A stretch of DNA of 64,000 nt from G965220075 sp965220075 (GTDB taxonomy: Bacteria > Chloroflexota > UBA11872): positions 2,294,001 through 2,358,000 of the forward strand of contig OZ244806.1 of the NCBI GenBank assembly GCA_965220075.1, written 5' to 3'. The notes beneath the pieces are model-generated. The model had not been told where the DNA came from. It saw only the letters and a program-made list of their open reading frames with translations, and did not search any database. The number at the start of each line of letters is the position of its first letter. Position 1 is the stretch's first letter. Shown piece by piece: positions 1 through 7,218 of this stretch. A program made the translations under genes and the position numbers.

Positions 1-1073
1 TCCACTTGCAGCTTGCCGATCTCCTCGCTGAGGACCGGCAGCATTTCGTCTTCGTCAACCGTGCGCAGGATTTCGCCCTTGCGGAAGATCACCCCGCGTC
101 CGCGTCCTCCGGCAACACCGATGTCCGCGTCCATGGCCTCGCCCGGCCCGTTGACGACGCAGCCCATCACGGCCACCTTCATGGGCTCCTTCACGGTCTT
201 CATGACCGCTTCCACGCTGTCGGTGAGACCGAACAGATCGATCTCGCAGCGCCCGCAAGACGGACAGGAGACCATGGTGGGGCCGACGGTCTTGAGGCCG
301 AGCACCTTGAGAATCTCGTTGGCCACGAACACCTCTTCGACCGGATCGGTGGTGAGCGAGACCCGCATGGTGTCGCCGTAGCCATCCCACAGCAGCGCGC
401 CCAGTCCGACCGCGGAGCGGATGATGCCGGTGCGCGGCGGCCCCGCCTCGGTGATCCCGATGTGGAAGGGATACATCACGTGCTGGGCCAGCATCTTGTA
501 GGCGTCGATGGTCACGTCCACGTCGAAGGACTTGAGCGACACCTTGATCTGATTGAAGTCCATGTCTTCGAGGATCTTTATGTGCTCGAGCGCGTCTTCC
601 ACCATGGCCTCCGACAGCTCATGTCCCTCGGGCCGGCGGTCGATCTTCTTCGACCAGGCCTCCTGGATGGAGCCGGCGTTGACCCCGATGCGGATGGGGA
701 TCTCACGCGCCTTGCAGGCTCTAACCACGGCCTCGACCTTCTCGCGGCCGCCGATATTGCCGGGGTTGATGCGCAGGCAGTCCACGCCAGCCTCGGCCGC
801 CATGAGCGCGAGGCGGTGGTCGAAATGGATGTCGGCTACCAGCGGGGCGTCCGTGCCGCGCCGGATATCGGTCAACGCGGCGGCGGCGTACTTGTCGGGA
901 ACGGCCACGCGCACGATGTCGCAGCCGGCTTCCATGAGCTGATTGATCTGGTCGAGGGTGGCGCGCACGTCGCGGGTATCGGTGATGGTCATCGATTGCA
1001 CGGCGACCGGTGCGCCGCCGCCGATCAGCACGTCGCGTACTTTGATCTGAAATGATCCCCGCCGTTTGATCAC
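1..1073 (-). CDS. ispG: 4-hydroxy-3-methylbut-2-en-1-yl diphosphate synthase IspG (3' end outside window)
   Basis: IspG is the [4Fe-4S] enzyme that reductively opens MEcPP to HMBPP, the penultimate step of the MEP isoprenoid pathway. The minus-strand frame stays open from a GTG at 1073 to the window edge, 357 codons. It starts VIKRRGSFQIKVRDVLIGGG and shows the family landmarks: GAPVAVQSMTITDTRDV, the ADIHFDHRLAL TIM-barrel segment, LRINPGNIGGREKV, HIGITEAGPPRTG, and the cluster region with VSCPSCGRCEIDLFGL and MGCVVNGPGEA. An AGGAGG lies 8 bases upstream of the GTG, which decides the start. It is the last visible member of the rpsB-to-ispG run, 120 bases after rseP. The C-terminal few residues lie outside the window. 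Confidence 0.95.
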   Translation of the reverse strand, partial: MIKRRGSFQIKVRDVLIGGGAPVAVQSMTITDTRDVRATLDQINQLMEAGCDIVRVAVPDKYAAAALTDIRRGTDAPLVADIHFDHRLALMAAEAGVDCLRINPGNIGGREKVEAVVRACKAREIPIRIGVNAGSIQEAWSKKIDRRPEGHELSEAMVEDALEHIKILEDMDFNQIKVSLKSFDVDVTIDAYKMLAQHVMYPFHIGITEAGPPRTGIIRSAVGLGALLWDGYGDTMRVSLTTDPVEEVFVANEILKVLGLKTVGPTMVSCPSCGRCEIDLFGLTDSVEAVMKTVKEPMKVAVMGCVVNGPGEAMDADIGVAGGRGRGVIFRKGEILRTVDEDEMLPVLSEEIGKLQV

Positions 1074-1193
1074 GCGGCCGCCCTCCTCAGACTTGAACCG
1101 TAAGAGCCTGATTCTAGGACTCCGTTATAGCCTAGCGTGATCGCAAACCGCGCACCAGACTTGGCGGCGCGCGTCCCGCCCCGTTCCACTCCG

Positions 1194-2696
1194 TCAGCTC
1201 CCCAGGAGTCGCTGCACATCCCCGACCGTGATGACTACCACGAGGGTGAGCAGCAGCAGGATGCCGACCAGGTGGAAGGCGGCCTCGCGGCGGGCGGCCA
1301 GGCGGCGCCCGGTCAGCCACTCGAATCCCACAAACACCAAGCGGCCACCGTCCAGACCCGGCCAGGGCAGCAGATTGATCAACCCGATCTGCGCGGTCAG
1401 AAACGCGGCCAGATAGAACACCACTTCCGGGCCCTGGCGGGCCGCCTGGCCCACCGTGTCCACGATGCCGACAATCGACGAGACCTGGAGCTGCCGGCCG
1501 CCTGACAACGCCTCCCCGACAGCCATCGGCAAGAGCAAAAGCGCATCGACGGTGCGTTGCAAGGCGCGCGGAACCGCCAGCGTAAGCGGCGCCGGTTCGA
1601 AGAATGGCGCCACCCGGACTCCCAGGGCGCCTTCGCCGGGCGGCGGGTTGGCGCGCGGCGCGGCGCGTAGCGTGCGTTCGGATTCGCCGCGGCGCACTCG
1701 GATGGTCACGTCGCGTTCCAAATAAGCTCCGATGGCCGGTGACAGATCCGCCGGGCTCGAAATCGTGCGCTCGCCAATCTGGACCAGCCGGTCGCCGGCG
1801 GCCAGGCCGGCGCGGGCGGCGGGAGAATCGGGGGCGACGGCCGTCACTTCAACACCGGCCACGTCCGAAAGGAGCGACGCGGCCATGAATAGAAGCGGCG
1901 CCAACGCGAAGTTCATCAGCGGGCCCGCCAGCAGGATGATCGCGCGCTGCCAGGGCGGCCGGCCGCTGAAGCCGGGCGGCGCTTCCCGCGAGGCCGAGCG
2001 GCCGGCGCGATCGGCGCCCGCGGGGTCGCTCACTTGCGTCCCTAGCAGCTCATCGTCCTCACCGCTCATGCGCACGTAGCCGCCCAGCGGAATCGCGTTG
2101 ATCGCCAGACGGGTGGCGCCGAGGCGCAGCCAGGCTTCGCGCGACGCCAGCCCCTCCGGTTCAGACTCCGTGGTGAAGCTGAGCTCGGCCACGACCATCT
2201 CATAGCGCATCAGTTGCAGCAGACGGCCCGGAGCGGCCGGATCCATCGCCACGATTGGGATCGAGACCGGCCAGTCGCCGCCGTCCATTTCGGATGGGCG
2301 GTCGCCGGTCACAACGATCAGCGCGCGCGCGCCGGCAGCGGCCGCCGCGCGCGCAAGCGTGTACGTGGAAGCGCCCATCCGGTCTGTCACGGCAATCGCC
2401 TTGCTCACGTCCAGATCTTGGTCGTCAGCGCTAACTCGCCGCAGGGGGCCGCTGATCCGGCCGCGCGCCTCGCCGGCGAGAAGCCGTACGCGCACGACCC
2501 TTCCGCCGATCAGGCGCGACCAGATGGTGGGTGGGAAGCCGATCGCGAAATCGCGCACGTGCACGCCAAAGCGCCGCGCGGCGGCAAAGTGGCCAAGCTC
2601 GTGCACGAACACGATGACGGTGAAGAGAGCGAGGGCTATGGGTATCACCACCACCGCGCTGACTTCGCTTTGCAGTAGCGCGGCTAGTGGATTCAC
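1194..2696 (-). CDS. rseP: RseP/S2P-family intramembrane zinc protease with an inserted PA-like domain
   Basis: This is a site-2 protease of the RseP group, which cuts membrane-anchored substrates such as anti-sigma factors. The zinc motif HELGH lies at residues 32-36 in the first membrane helix. IPLGGYVRMSGE follows at 202-213, a single PDZ domain covers about 280-345, and NLLPWPGLDGGR with the third zinc ligand lies at 441-452 in a C-terminal helix pair. At 500 residues it is longer than most relatives. The excess is an insertion at about 65-180 between HELGH and the GGY loop, resembling a protease-associated (PA) domain: an Ala-rich helix, then GARALIVVTG, then SIPIVAMDP. It starts at GTG 2696, overlapping the dxr stop by 4 bases (GTGA), so translation is probably coupled. 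The core call is firm; the inserted domain is my inference. Confidence 0.92.
   Translation of the reverse strand: MNPLAALLQSEVSAVVVIPIALALFTVIVFVHELGHFAAARRFGVHVRDFAIGFPPTIWSRLIGGRVVRVRLLAGEARGRISGPLRRVSADDQDLDVSKAIAVTDRMGASTYTLARAAAAAGARALIVVTGDRPSEMDGGDWPVSIPIVAMDPAAPGRLLQLMRYEMVVAELSFTTESEPEGLASREAWLRLGATRLAINAIPLGGYVRMSGEDDELLGTQVSDPAGADRAGRSASREAPPGFSGRPPWQRAIILLAGPLMNFALAPLLFMAASLLSDVAGVEVTAVAPDSPAARAGLAAGDRLVQIGERTISSPADLSPAIGAYLERDVTIRVRRGESERTLRAAPRANPPPGEGALGVRVAPFFEPAPLTLAVPRALQRTVDALLLLPMAVGEALSGGRQLQVSSIVGIVDTVGQAARQGPEVVFYLAAFLTAQIGLINLLPWPGLDGGRLVFVGFEWLTGRRLAARREAAFHLVGILLLLTLVVVITVGDVQRLLGS
2157..2504 (-). other. Putative PA (protease-associated) domain insertion inside rseP
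   Basis: Codons for about residues 65-180 of the RseP homologue. Typical RseP proteins pass directly from the first helix to the membrane-reentrant GGY loop. Here about 115 extra residues intervene, with the PA signature order: an Ala-rich helix (ARAAAAAGA), a hydrophobic strand (RALIVV), a gap, then IPIVAMDPAAPGRLLQL and a final strand MVVAELSF. The assignment rests on this pattern only. Confidence 0.6.
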
Positions 2697-3850
2697 GTCA
2701 GGGCGGCCACCTGTTCGCGGACCAGCCGCATGCCTTCACGGTGCGCCGCCAGAGCCTGATCGAGCGATTCGAGCGGTTGCGGCCGCGCCTTATCCAGGGC
2801 CGTTCTCACGGCGTCGGTCATCCCTCCAAAGTCGACCGTACCGGCCAGCAGCAGCTCAACCGCCGCCTCGTCGGCGCCGCACAGAATCGCGGGCGCGGTG
2901 CCGCCCGCAAGGCCGGCGTCGACGGCCGTCTGCAGAAGCGGAAACCGCTCATGGTCCGGCGCCTCGAAGGTGAGCCCGTTCAGCGCGGAGAAGTCCAGCG
3001 TCGAGTGCGCGCTGTTCAGACGCTCCGGGTAGCCCAAGGCGTATTGAATCGGCAGACGCATGTCCGGCGTTCCAAGCTGTGCCTTCAGCGATCCGTCATG
3101 GAATTCAACCATCGAATGGACGATCGATTCAGGGTGAACGATCACGTCCACGCGATTGTAGGGAAGCCCAAAAAGCCAGTGCGCCTCGATGACCTCCAGA
3201 CCCTTGTTCATCAGGCTCGCGGAGTCGATCGTCACTTTCGGACCCATCTCCCAGTTAGGGTGGCGCAGCGCCGCGCGCGCGGAGGCGCGCCGGATGGCGG
3301 CAGCGGGAAGCTGCCTGAAAGGCCCACCCGAGGCGGTGAGAATGAGCCTCCGAATCGCGCCGTCATCCTCCCCGGCCAGGCACTGCCATAGCGCGCTGTG
3401 CTCACTGTCGATGGGCAGGATGCGCGCCCCGTTCGCGTCCGCCAGATCGCGAAAGAGACGGCCCCCCATGACCAGCAGCTCCTTGCTGGCCAGCGCCACC
3501 GTGTTGCCGGCGCGCAAGGCCGCCTCGGTCGGCCGGAATCCCGCCTCGCCGACGGTAGCCACCACCACGACATCGGCCCGCGGCAGGCCGGCCAGCGCGG
3601 CCATGCCCTCCGGATAGGGCAGGCGCTCGCAGCCCTCCGGCCACTCGCTATCCACGCTCTCGTCGTTCTGAATGCACGCGGCCGGCGGCGCAAACTCGCG
3701 GATCTGCCGGATCAGCAGGTCACGGCTGGAGCGGCAGGCCAGCCCGATGATCTCGAATCGATCCGGATGCGCACGCACGACCTCGAGCGTTTGGGTCCCA
3801 ATCGAGCCGGTAGACCCAAGCACGACGATGCGTTTGCGCTGTCCAGTCAT
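2693..3850 (-). CDS. dxr: 1-deoxy-D-xylulose 5-phosphate reductoisomerase
   Basis: Dxr rearranges and reduces DXP to MEP with NADPH and a divalent metal, the second step of the MEP pathway. The N-terminal nucleotide-binding motif is VLGSTGSIGTQTLEV. The metal and substrate region shows LPIDSEHSALWQCL, SGGPFR, KVTIDSASLMNKGLEVIEA and HPESIVHSMVEFHDGS, all typical, and the 385-residue length is normal. I chose ATG 3850 because it lies just before the conserved KRIVVLGSTGS. A TTG at 3877 would add nine residues and overlap the cdsA stop. The gene follows cdsA and precedes rseP with a 4-base overlap. Two MEP genes (dxr, ispG) thus sit in this cluster. Confidence 0.96.
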   Translation of the reverse strand: MTGQRKRIVVLGSTGSIGTQTLEVVRAHPDRFEIIGLACRSSRDLLIRQIREFAPPAACIQNDESVDSEWPEGCERLPYPEGMAALAGLPRADVVVVATVGEAGFRPTEAALRAGNTVALASKELLVMGGRLFRDLADANGARILPIDSEHSALWQCLAGEDDGAIRRLILTASGGPFRQLPAAAIRRASARAALRHPNWEMGPKVTIDSASLMNKGLEVIEAHWLFGLPYNRVDVIVHPESIVHSMVEFHDGSLKAQLGTPDMRLPIQYALGYPERLNSAHSTLDFSALNGLTFEAPDHERFPLLQTAVDAGLAGGTAPAILCGADEAAVELLLAGTVDFGGMTDAVRTALDKARPQPLESLDQALAAHREGMRLVREQVAALT

Positions 3851-3866
3851 GGGCGAGGCACGTCCG

Positions 3867-4655
3867 CTACGCGACAACCCGCGCTAACACGAACACCGCG
3901 GGGACGACGAACAGCAAGCTGTCTATACGGTCCAACATACCACCGTGCCCAGGCACCGCCGTGCCGGAGTTCTTGTGCCCGGTGTCACGCTTGAGCATCG
4001 ACTCAACCAGATCACCGGCCTGGGCCGCGGCCGCCCAGGCCAGGCCGAGCGGGACCACCTGCCACCACTCGAGCGGGAGAAACGGCACGAAAGCGGCGGT
4101 GGCACCGACGGCGCCCACAGCTCCCCCGGCCACGCCCTCCCAGGTCTTGCGGGGCGAGACGTGCGTCATAAAGCCATGTCTGCCCAGGTTCCGGCCAACG
4201 AAGTAGGCCCCGCTGTCGTAAGCCCATGTGATCGCGAACGCCAGCAGCACCCAGAGCACGCCATCGGGCAGCTGGTGCAACAGCAGGATCGGGCCTAACA
4301 GCCCACCCACGTACACGGCGCTCAGCACGCCGATGCCCCAGCTCACGAAGCGGCCGTGGCGGCGCGGGTGCCACAGCTGCCGCAGCAGAGCGGCCGCGGC
4401 GACGACGCCGATTGCCAGATCCACCCAGCCGCGATGAGGCTCGTCGACGATCCAGCGCACCACCAGGAGGGTCGCCAGGATCGCTCCGGCGCCGCGCGAC
4501 GCGCGCAGGCCGCTGGCGGCGTACATGGTGCCGATCTCGAACGCGGCGATCGCGGCGGCTAAGGCCGCGACCACGCCAAGCGCGATTGGATGCCAAAAGG
4601 TAAGCGCGACCGCCGCGGGCGCCAGGACTATCGCGCTGGCGACACGAGTGCCCAG
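3867..4655 (-). CDS. cdsA: Phosphatidate cytidylyltransferase (probable CTG start)
   Basis: CdsA makes CDP-diacylglycerol from phosphatidic acid and CTP in the membrane, feeding phospholipid synthesis. Several hydrophobic helices precede AYDSGAYFVGRNLGRH, SPRKTWEG and the family signature SMLKRDTGHKNSG...PGHGGMLDRIDSL. The signature normally has Lys-Asp; here it is Lys-Asn (AAC codon, 3969-3971). The first in-frame ATG/GTG/TTG is GTG 4574, but the 27 codons before it read LGTRVASAIVLAPAAVAL, matching the conserved first helix of CdsA. That stretch begins right after the uppS stop and holds no standard start. CTG 4655, 8 bases after GAGGT, is the best candidate and gives 262 residues. Identity is secure; the start is inference. 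Confidence 0.93.
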   Translation of the reverse strand: MGTRVASAIVLAPAAVALTFWHPIALGVVAALAAAIAAFEIGTMYAASGLRASRGAGAILATLLVVRWIVDEPHRGWVDLAIGVVAAAALLRQLWHPRRHGRFVSWGIGVLSAVYVGGLLGPILLLHQLPDGVLWVLLAFAITWAYDSGAYFVGRNLGRHGFMTHVSPRKTWEGVAGGAVGAVGATAAFVPFLPLEWWQVVPLGLAWAAAAQAGDLVESMLKRDTGHKNSGTAVPGHGGMLDRIDSLLFVVPAVFVLARVVA

Positions 4656-4661
4656 AGAGAT

Positions 4662-5414
4662 CTACCTCAGCGCCGGGCCGGGCGCGGCTGCCGGTGCACG
4701 CCCGAACTTGCGGTCCCGGCTGCGAAACGCTTCCAGCGCCTTCTCGAACTCCTCGCGCGAGAAGCTGGGCCATAGCGTCGGCGTGAAGTAGTACTCGGCG
4801 TAGGCCGCCTGCCAAATCAGGAAGTTGCTCAGACGCTGCTCGCCCGCGGTTCGGATAACCAGGTCGGGGTCGGGCTGATCGCGCGTGTAGAGATAGGCGG
4901 CGAGCGTGTCCTCGGTCACTTCCTCCGGCTCGAGGCCATCGCGGATCAGAGCCTGCACCGCGCGCAGAATCTCGGCGCGGCCGCCGTAGTTGAAGGCGAT
5001 GTTGAGCGTTATGGCGTCGTGGTGAGCCGTTTGCCGCACGATGCTCTGCACCGCCACGCGGTCCACCAGCGGCAATGTCTCCACCTGCCCGAGGACACGA
5101 ATGCGCACACGCTTGTCGATGATCGTCTCGCGCTCCGCCTCCAGCCGCTCGGGGATGAGGCTCATCAAGAAGTCGACTTCTTCGAGCGGCCGGTCCCAGT
5201 TCTCGGTCGAGAACGCGAAGATGGTGAGATAGGCGATGCCGTGGTCGACGCAGGCCTCGGTGATAGCGCGCACGCGCAGCGCGCCTTCACGATGTCCGGC
5301 GGAGCGGGCGAGACCGCGGCTGGCCGCCCAGCGCCCGTTGCCATCCATGATGATCGCTACGTGGCGGGGGTTGCGCCCGGGCGCGTTAGGGGAGGAATCG
5401 GCGAGGGAGGTCAG
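4662..5414 (-). CDS. uppS: Undecaprenyl diphosphate synthase (probable CTG start)
   Basis: UppS is the cis-prenyltransferase that builds the C55 lipid carrier for cell-wall synthesis from FPP and IPP. Seen are HVAIIMDGNGRWA with the catalytic Asp, GHREGA, FAFSTENWDRP, LNIAFNYGGRAEI, and the C-terminal DLVIRTAGEQRLSNFLIWQ and YAEYYFTPTLWP. The first ATG (5348) is the Met of MDGNG itself and would delete the core strand HVAII. The upstream frame is open for 22 more codons to a CTG at 5414 and contains no ATG, GTG or TTG before an in-frame TAA at 5442-5444. That CTG overlaps the frr stop as CTGA and follows a GAGGTGAT Shine-Dalgarno match. With it the protein is 250 residues, normal for the family. 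Confidence 0.94.
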   Translation of the reverse strand: MTSLADSSPNAPGRNPRHVAIIMDGNGRWAASRGLARSAGHREGALRVRAITEACVDHGIAYLTIFAFSTENWDRPLEEVDFLMSLIPERLEAERETIIDKRVRIRVLGQVETLPLVDRVAVQSIVRQTAHHDAITLNIAFNYGGRAEILRAVQALIRDGLEPEEVTEDTLAAYLYTRDQPDPDLVIRTAGEQRLSNFLIWQAAYAEYYFTPTLWPSFSREEFEKALEAFRSRDRKFGRAPAAAPGPALR

Positions 5415-5968
5415 ACCTGCATCACCTCGACTTCCTTCTCCTTACCCAGAGCATCAATCGATTCGATGTGCTCATCCGTGACGGCTTGCAGGCTCTGCTC
5501 CGATCTCCGCAGCTCGTCTCGCGAGGCTTCGCCCTCCTTCACCAGCGCACGCAAGTCCTCGTGGACGCCGCGCCGCACGTTACGCACGGCCACGCGTGAC
5601 TCCTCTACGCGCGCGCGTACGATCCTCACCAGATCGCGGCGCCGATCCTCGCTGAGTGGAGGAATGGGAAGGTGAATCACGTTGCCGTCGTTGGATGGGG
5701 TGATCCCCAGGTCGGACTTGATGATGGCGCGCTCTATGTCGGGCATGGCGGCCTTGTCCCAGGGATGAATCACGAGAAGACGCGCCTCCGGCACTGAGAT
5801 TCCGGCTATCTGCTTGAGCGCGGTCGGATTCCCGTAATAGTCGACCTGCATATCCTCAACCAGAGCCGTGGACGCACGCCCGGTCCTTATTCCCGACAGG
5901 TCATGGCGCAGGTGCTCCACGGCCTGGCCCATGCGCCGGCCGCCGTCATCCAGAAACTCTTCAATCAT
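5411..5968 (-). CDS. frr: Ribosome recycling factor
   Basis: RRF splits post-termination ribosomes together with EF-G in the cytoplasm. The protein has 185 residues, the usual size. It shows the three-helix-bundle features HLRHDLSGIRTGRASTALVE, YYGNPTALKQIAGISVPEAR, IHPWDKAAMPDIERAI, SDLGITPSNDGNVIHLPIPP and the basic helix region SEDRRRDLVRIVRARVEESR. It starts at ATG two bases after the pyrH stop, and its stop is overlapped by the presumed CTG start of uppS. This fits the widespread tsf-pyrH-frr-uppS order. Nothing in the sequence is unusual. Confidence 0.97.
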   Translation of the reverse strand: MIEEFLDDGGRRMGQAVEHLRHDLSGIRTGRASTALVEDMQVDYYGNPTALKQIAGISVPEARLLVIHPWDKAAMPDIERAIIKSDLGITPSNDGNVIHLPIPPLSEDRRRDLVRIVRARVEESRVAVRNVRRGVHEDLRALVKEGEASRDELRRSEQSLQAVTDEHIESIDALGKEKEVEVMQV

Positions 5969-5970
5969 GA

Positions 5971-6720
5971 CTAAGCCGCCACGAGCGTGCCTACGCGCTC
6001 TCCGCTAAGTATGCGCACCAGGCTTTCCGGGTCCTCCAGCCGAAACACGATGATGGGGAGATTATTGTCCATGCACAGACTGAAGGCCGTGGCGTCCATG
6101 ATGCGCAACCCGCGGTTGAGAGCGTCCAGGTAGGTGAGGCGCTCGATACGCTGCGCGTCAGGATTGAGCTCGGGATCGTCGGTGTATGCGCCGTCCACCT
6201 TTGTCGCTTTGAGGAAGGCCTCGGCGCCGATCTCCATCGCGCGCAGCGCCCCGGCCGTGTCGGTGGTGAAGAATGGGTTGCCAGTGCCGGCGGCAAAGAT
6301 AACCACGCGGCCATCCTCCAGGTGGGCCATGGCTTTGCGGCGGATGTAGGGCTCCGCGACCTCGCGCATCTCGATAGCCGTCTGCACGCGGGTAGCGACT
6401 CCCTGGCTTTCGATCGCTTCCTGCAGCGCCAGCGCGTTCATCACAGTGGCGAGCATTCCGATGTAATCGGCAGTGGCGCGGTCCATGCCCGCGATGTCGC
6501 CGCCGCGCCAGAAGTTGCCGCCGCCTATCACGATGGCCAGCTCGACGTTGAGCTCGGTGGCCTCCACGATCCGCGCCGCAAGCTGACGCACCTGATCGGG
6601 GTCGACTCCCGATCGGCGATCGCCGGCAAGGGACTCGCCGCCGATCTTGAGGAGCACTCGCCGGTACGTCGGCGCCGGAATGAGCCCTGCTCCTCTCTCT
6701 GGCGCGGTTGACTCGATCAA
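5971..6720 (-). CDS. pyrH: Uridylate kinase
   Basis: PyrH phosphorylates UMP to UDP in pyrimidine nucleotide synthesis. It belongs to the amino-acid-kinase fold. Visible motifs are RRVLLKIGGESLAG (phosphate-binding loop region), IVIGGGNFWRGGDIAGMDRA, DYIGMLATVMNALALQ, VIFAAGTGNPFFTTDTAG, LKATKVDGAYTDDP and AFSLCMDNNLPIIVF. The 249-residue length is normal. The start is TTG 6720 after a GGGCGGG stretch; an Ala/Pro-rich leader of about 15 residues precedes the conserved strand. It lies 18 bases after tsf and 2 bases before frr, so is almost certainly co-transcribed with them. Confidence 0.97.
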   Translation of the reverse strand: MIESTAPERGAGLIPAPTYRRVLLKIGGESLAGDRRSGVDPDQVRQLAARIVEATELNVELAIVIGGGNFWRGGDIAGMDRATADYIGMLATVMNALALQEAIESQGVATRVQTAIEMREVAEPYIRRKAMAHLEDGRVVIFAAGTGNPFFTTDTAGALRAMEIGAEAFLKATKVDGAYTDDPELNPDAQRIERLTYLDALNRGLRIMDATAFSLCMDNNLPIIVFRLEDPESLVRILSGERVGTLVAA

Positions 6721-6738
6721 CCCGCCCGGATGTACCGG

Positions 6739-7218
6739 TTAAATCTCGAAGCGGCAGAACCGACCGACTCGAATGTTCTCTCCCATCCGCGCGATCGTTT
6801 GACTGACTACCTGCGCAACCGTGAGCGAAGCGTCCCGGAACCAGGGTTGGGTAAGAAGCGCCGGCCCGTCTCCGTCCTCGTCTTCGCCGATGCGCTCAGG
6901 GGCCATGGCCGCCACGTGCATAGCGAGGTCGCGCGCCAGGCCCTTGAAATCCTGGGTTCGGGCCACAAAATCCGTCTCGCAATTCAACTCCACCATCGCG
7001 CCCAACGGCCGGCCCGGATGGACGTACGCCTCAACCACACCTTCGCCGGTCGTACGCCCGGATTTGCTGGCGGAGAGCTCCAAGCCACGCTCGCGCAGCA
7101 GCTGCCGGGCGGTATCCATCGCACCGTCGGAGTCCTCCAGCGCCCGTTTCACGTCCATAACTCCGGCGCCGGTCTCCCGGCGCAGCGCCCGAATGTCGTC
7201 GATCGAGACTTTAGGCAT
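6739..7218 (-). CDS. tsf: Elongation factor Ts (short form)
   Basis: EF-Ts is the nucleotide exchange factor for EF-Tu. The N-terminal UBA-like domain reads SIDDIRALRRETGAGVMDVKRAL, and the core has LNCETDFVARTQDFKGLARDLAMHVAA, the EF-Tu contact region. At 159 residues it is of the short class that lacks the second core subdomain and coiled coil found in Escherichia coli. I chose ATG 7218, whose codons overlap the rpsB stop (ATGCCTAA), over an upstream frame opening with an Arg-rich stretch. The last residues, VSQTIARMGENIRVGRF, match the conserved C-terminus of short forms. Coupled to rpsB by an 8-base overlap. Confidence 0.95.
   Translation of the reverse strand: MPKVSIDDIRALRRETGAGVMDVKRALEDSDGAMDTARQLLRERGLELSASKSGRTTGEGVVEAYVHPGRPLGAMVELNCETDFVARTQDFKGLARDLAMHVAAMAPERIGEDEDGDGPALLTQPWFRDASLTVAQVVSQTIARMGENIRVGRFCRFEI

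Noticed and set aside
6..1055. Long open frame on the plus strand opposite ispG
   Set aside because: It mirrors the ispG codon phase in GC-rich DNA, shows no family motif and has His/Asp/Gly-rich composition typical of antisense frames.
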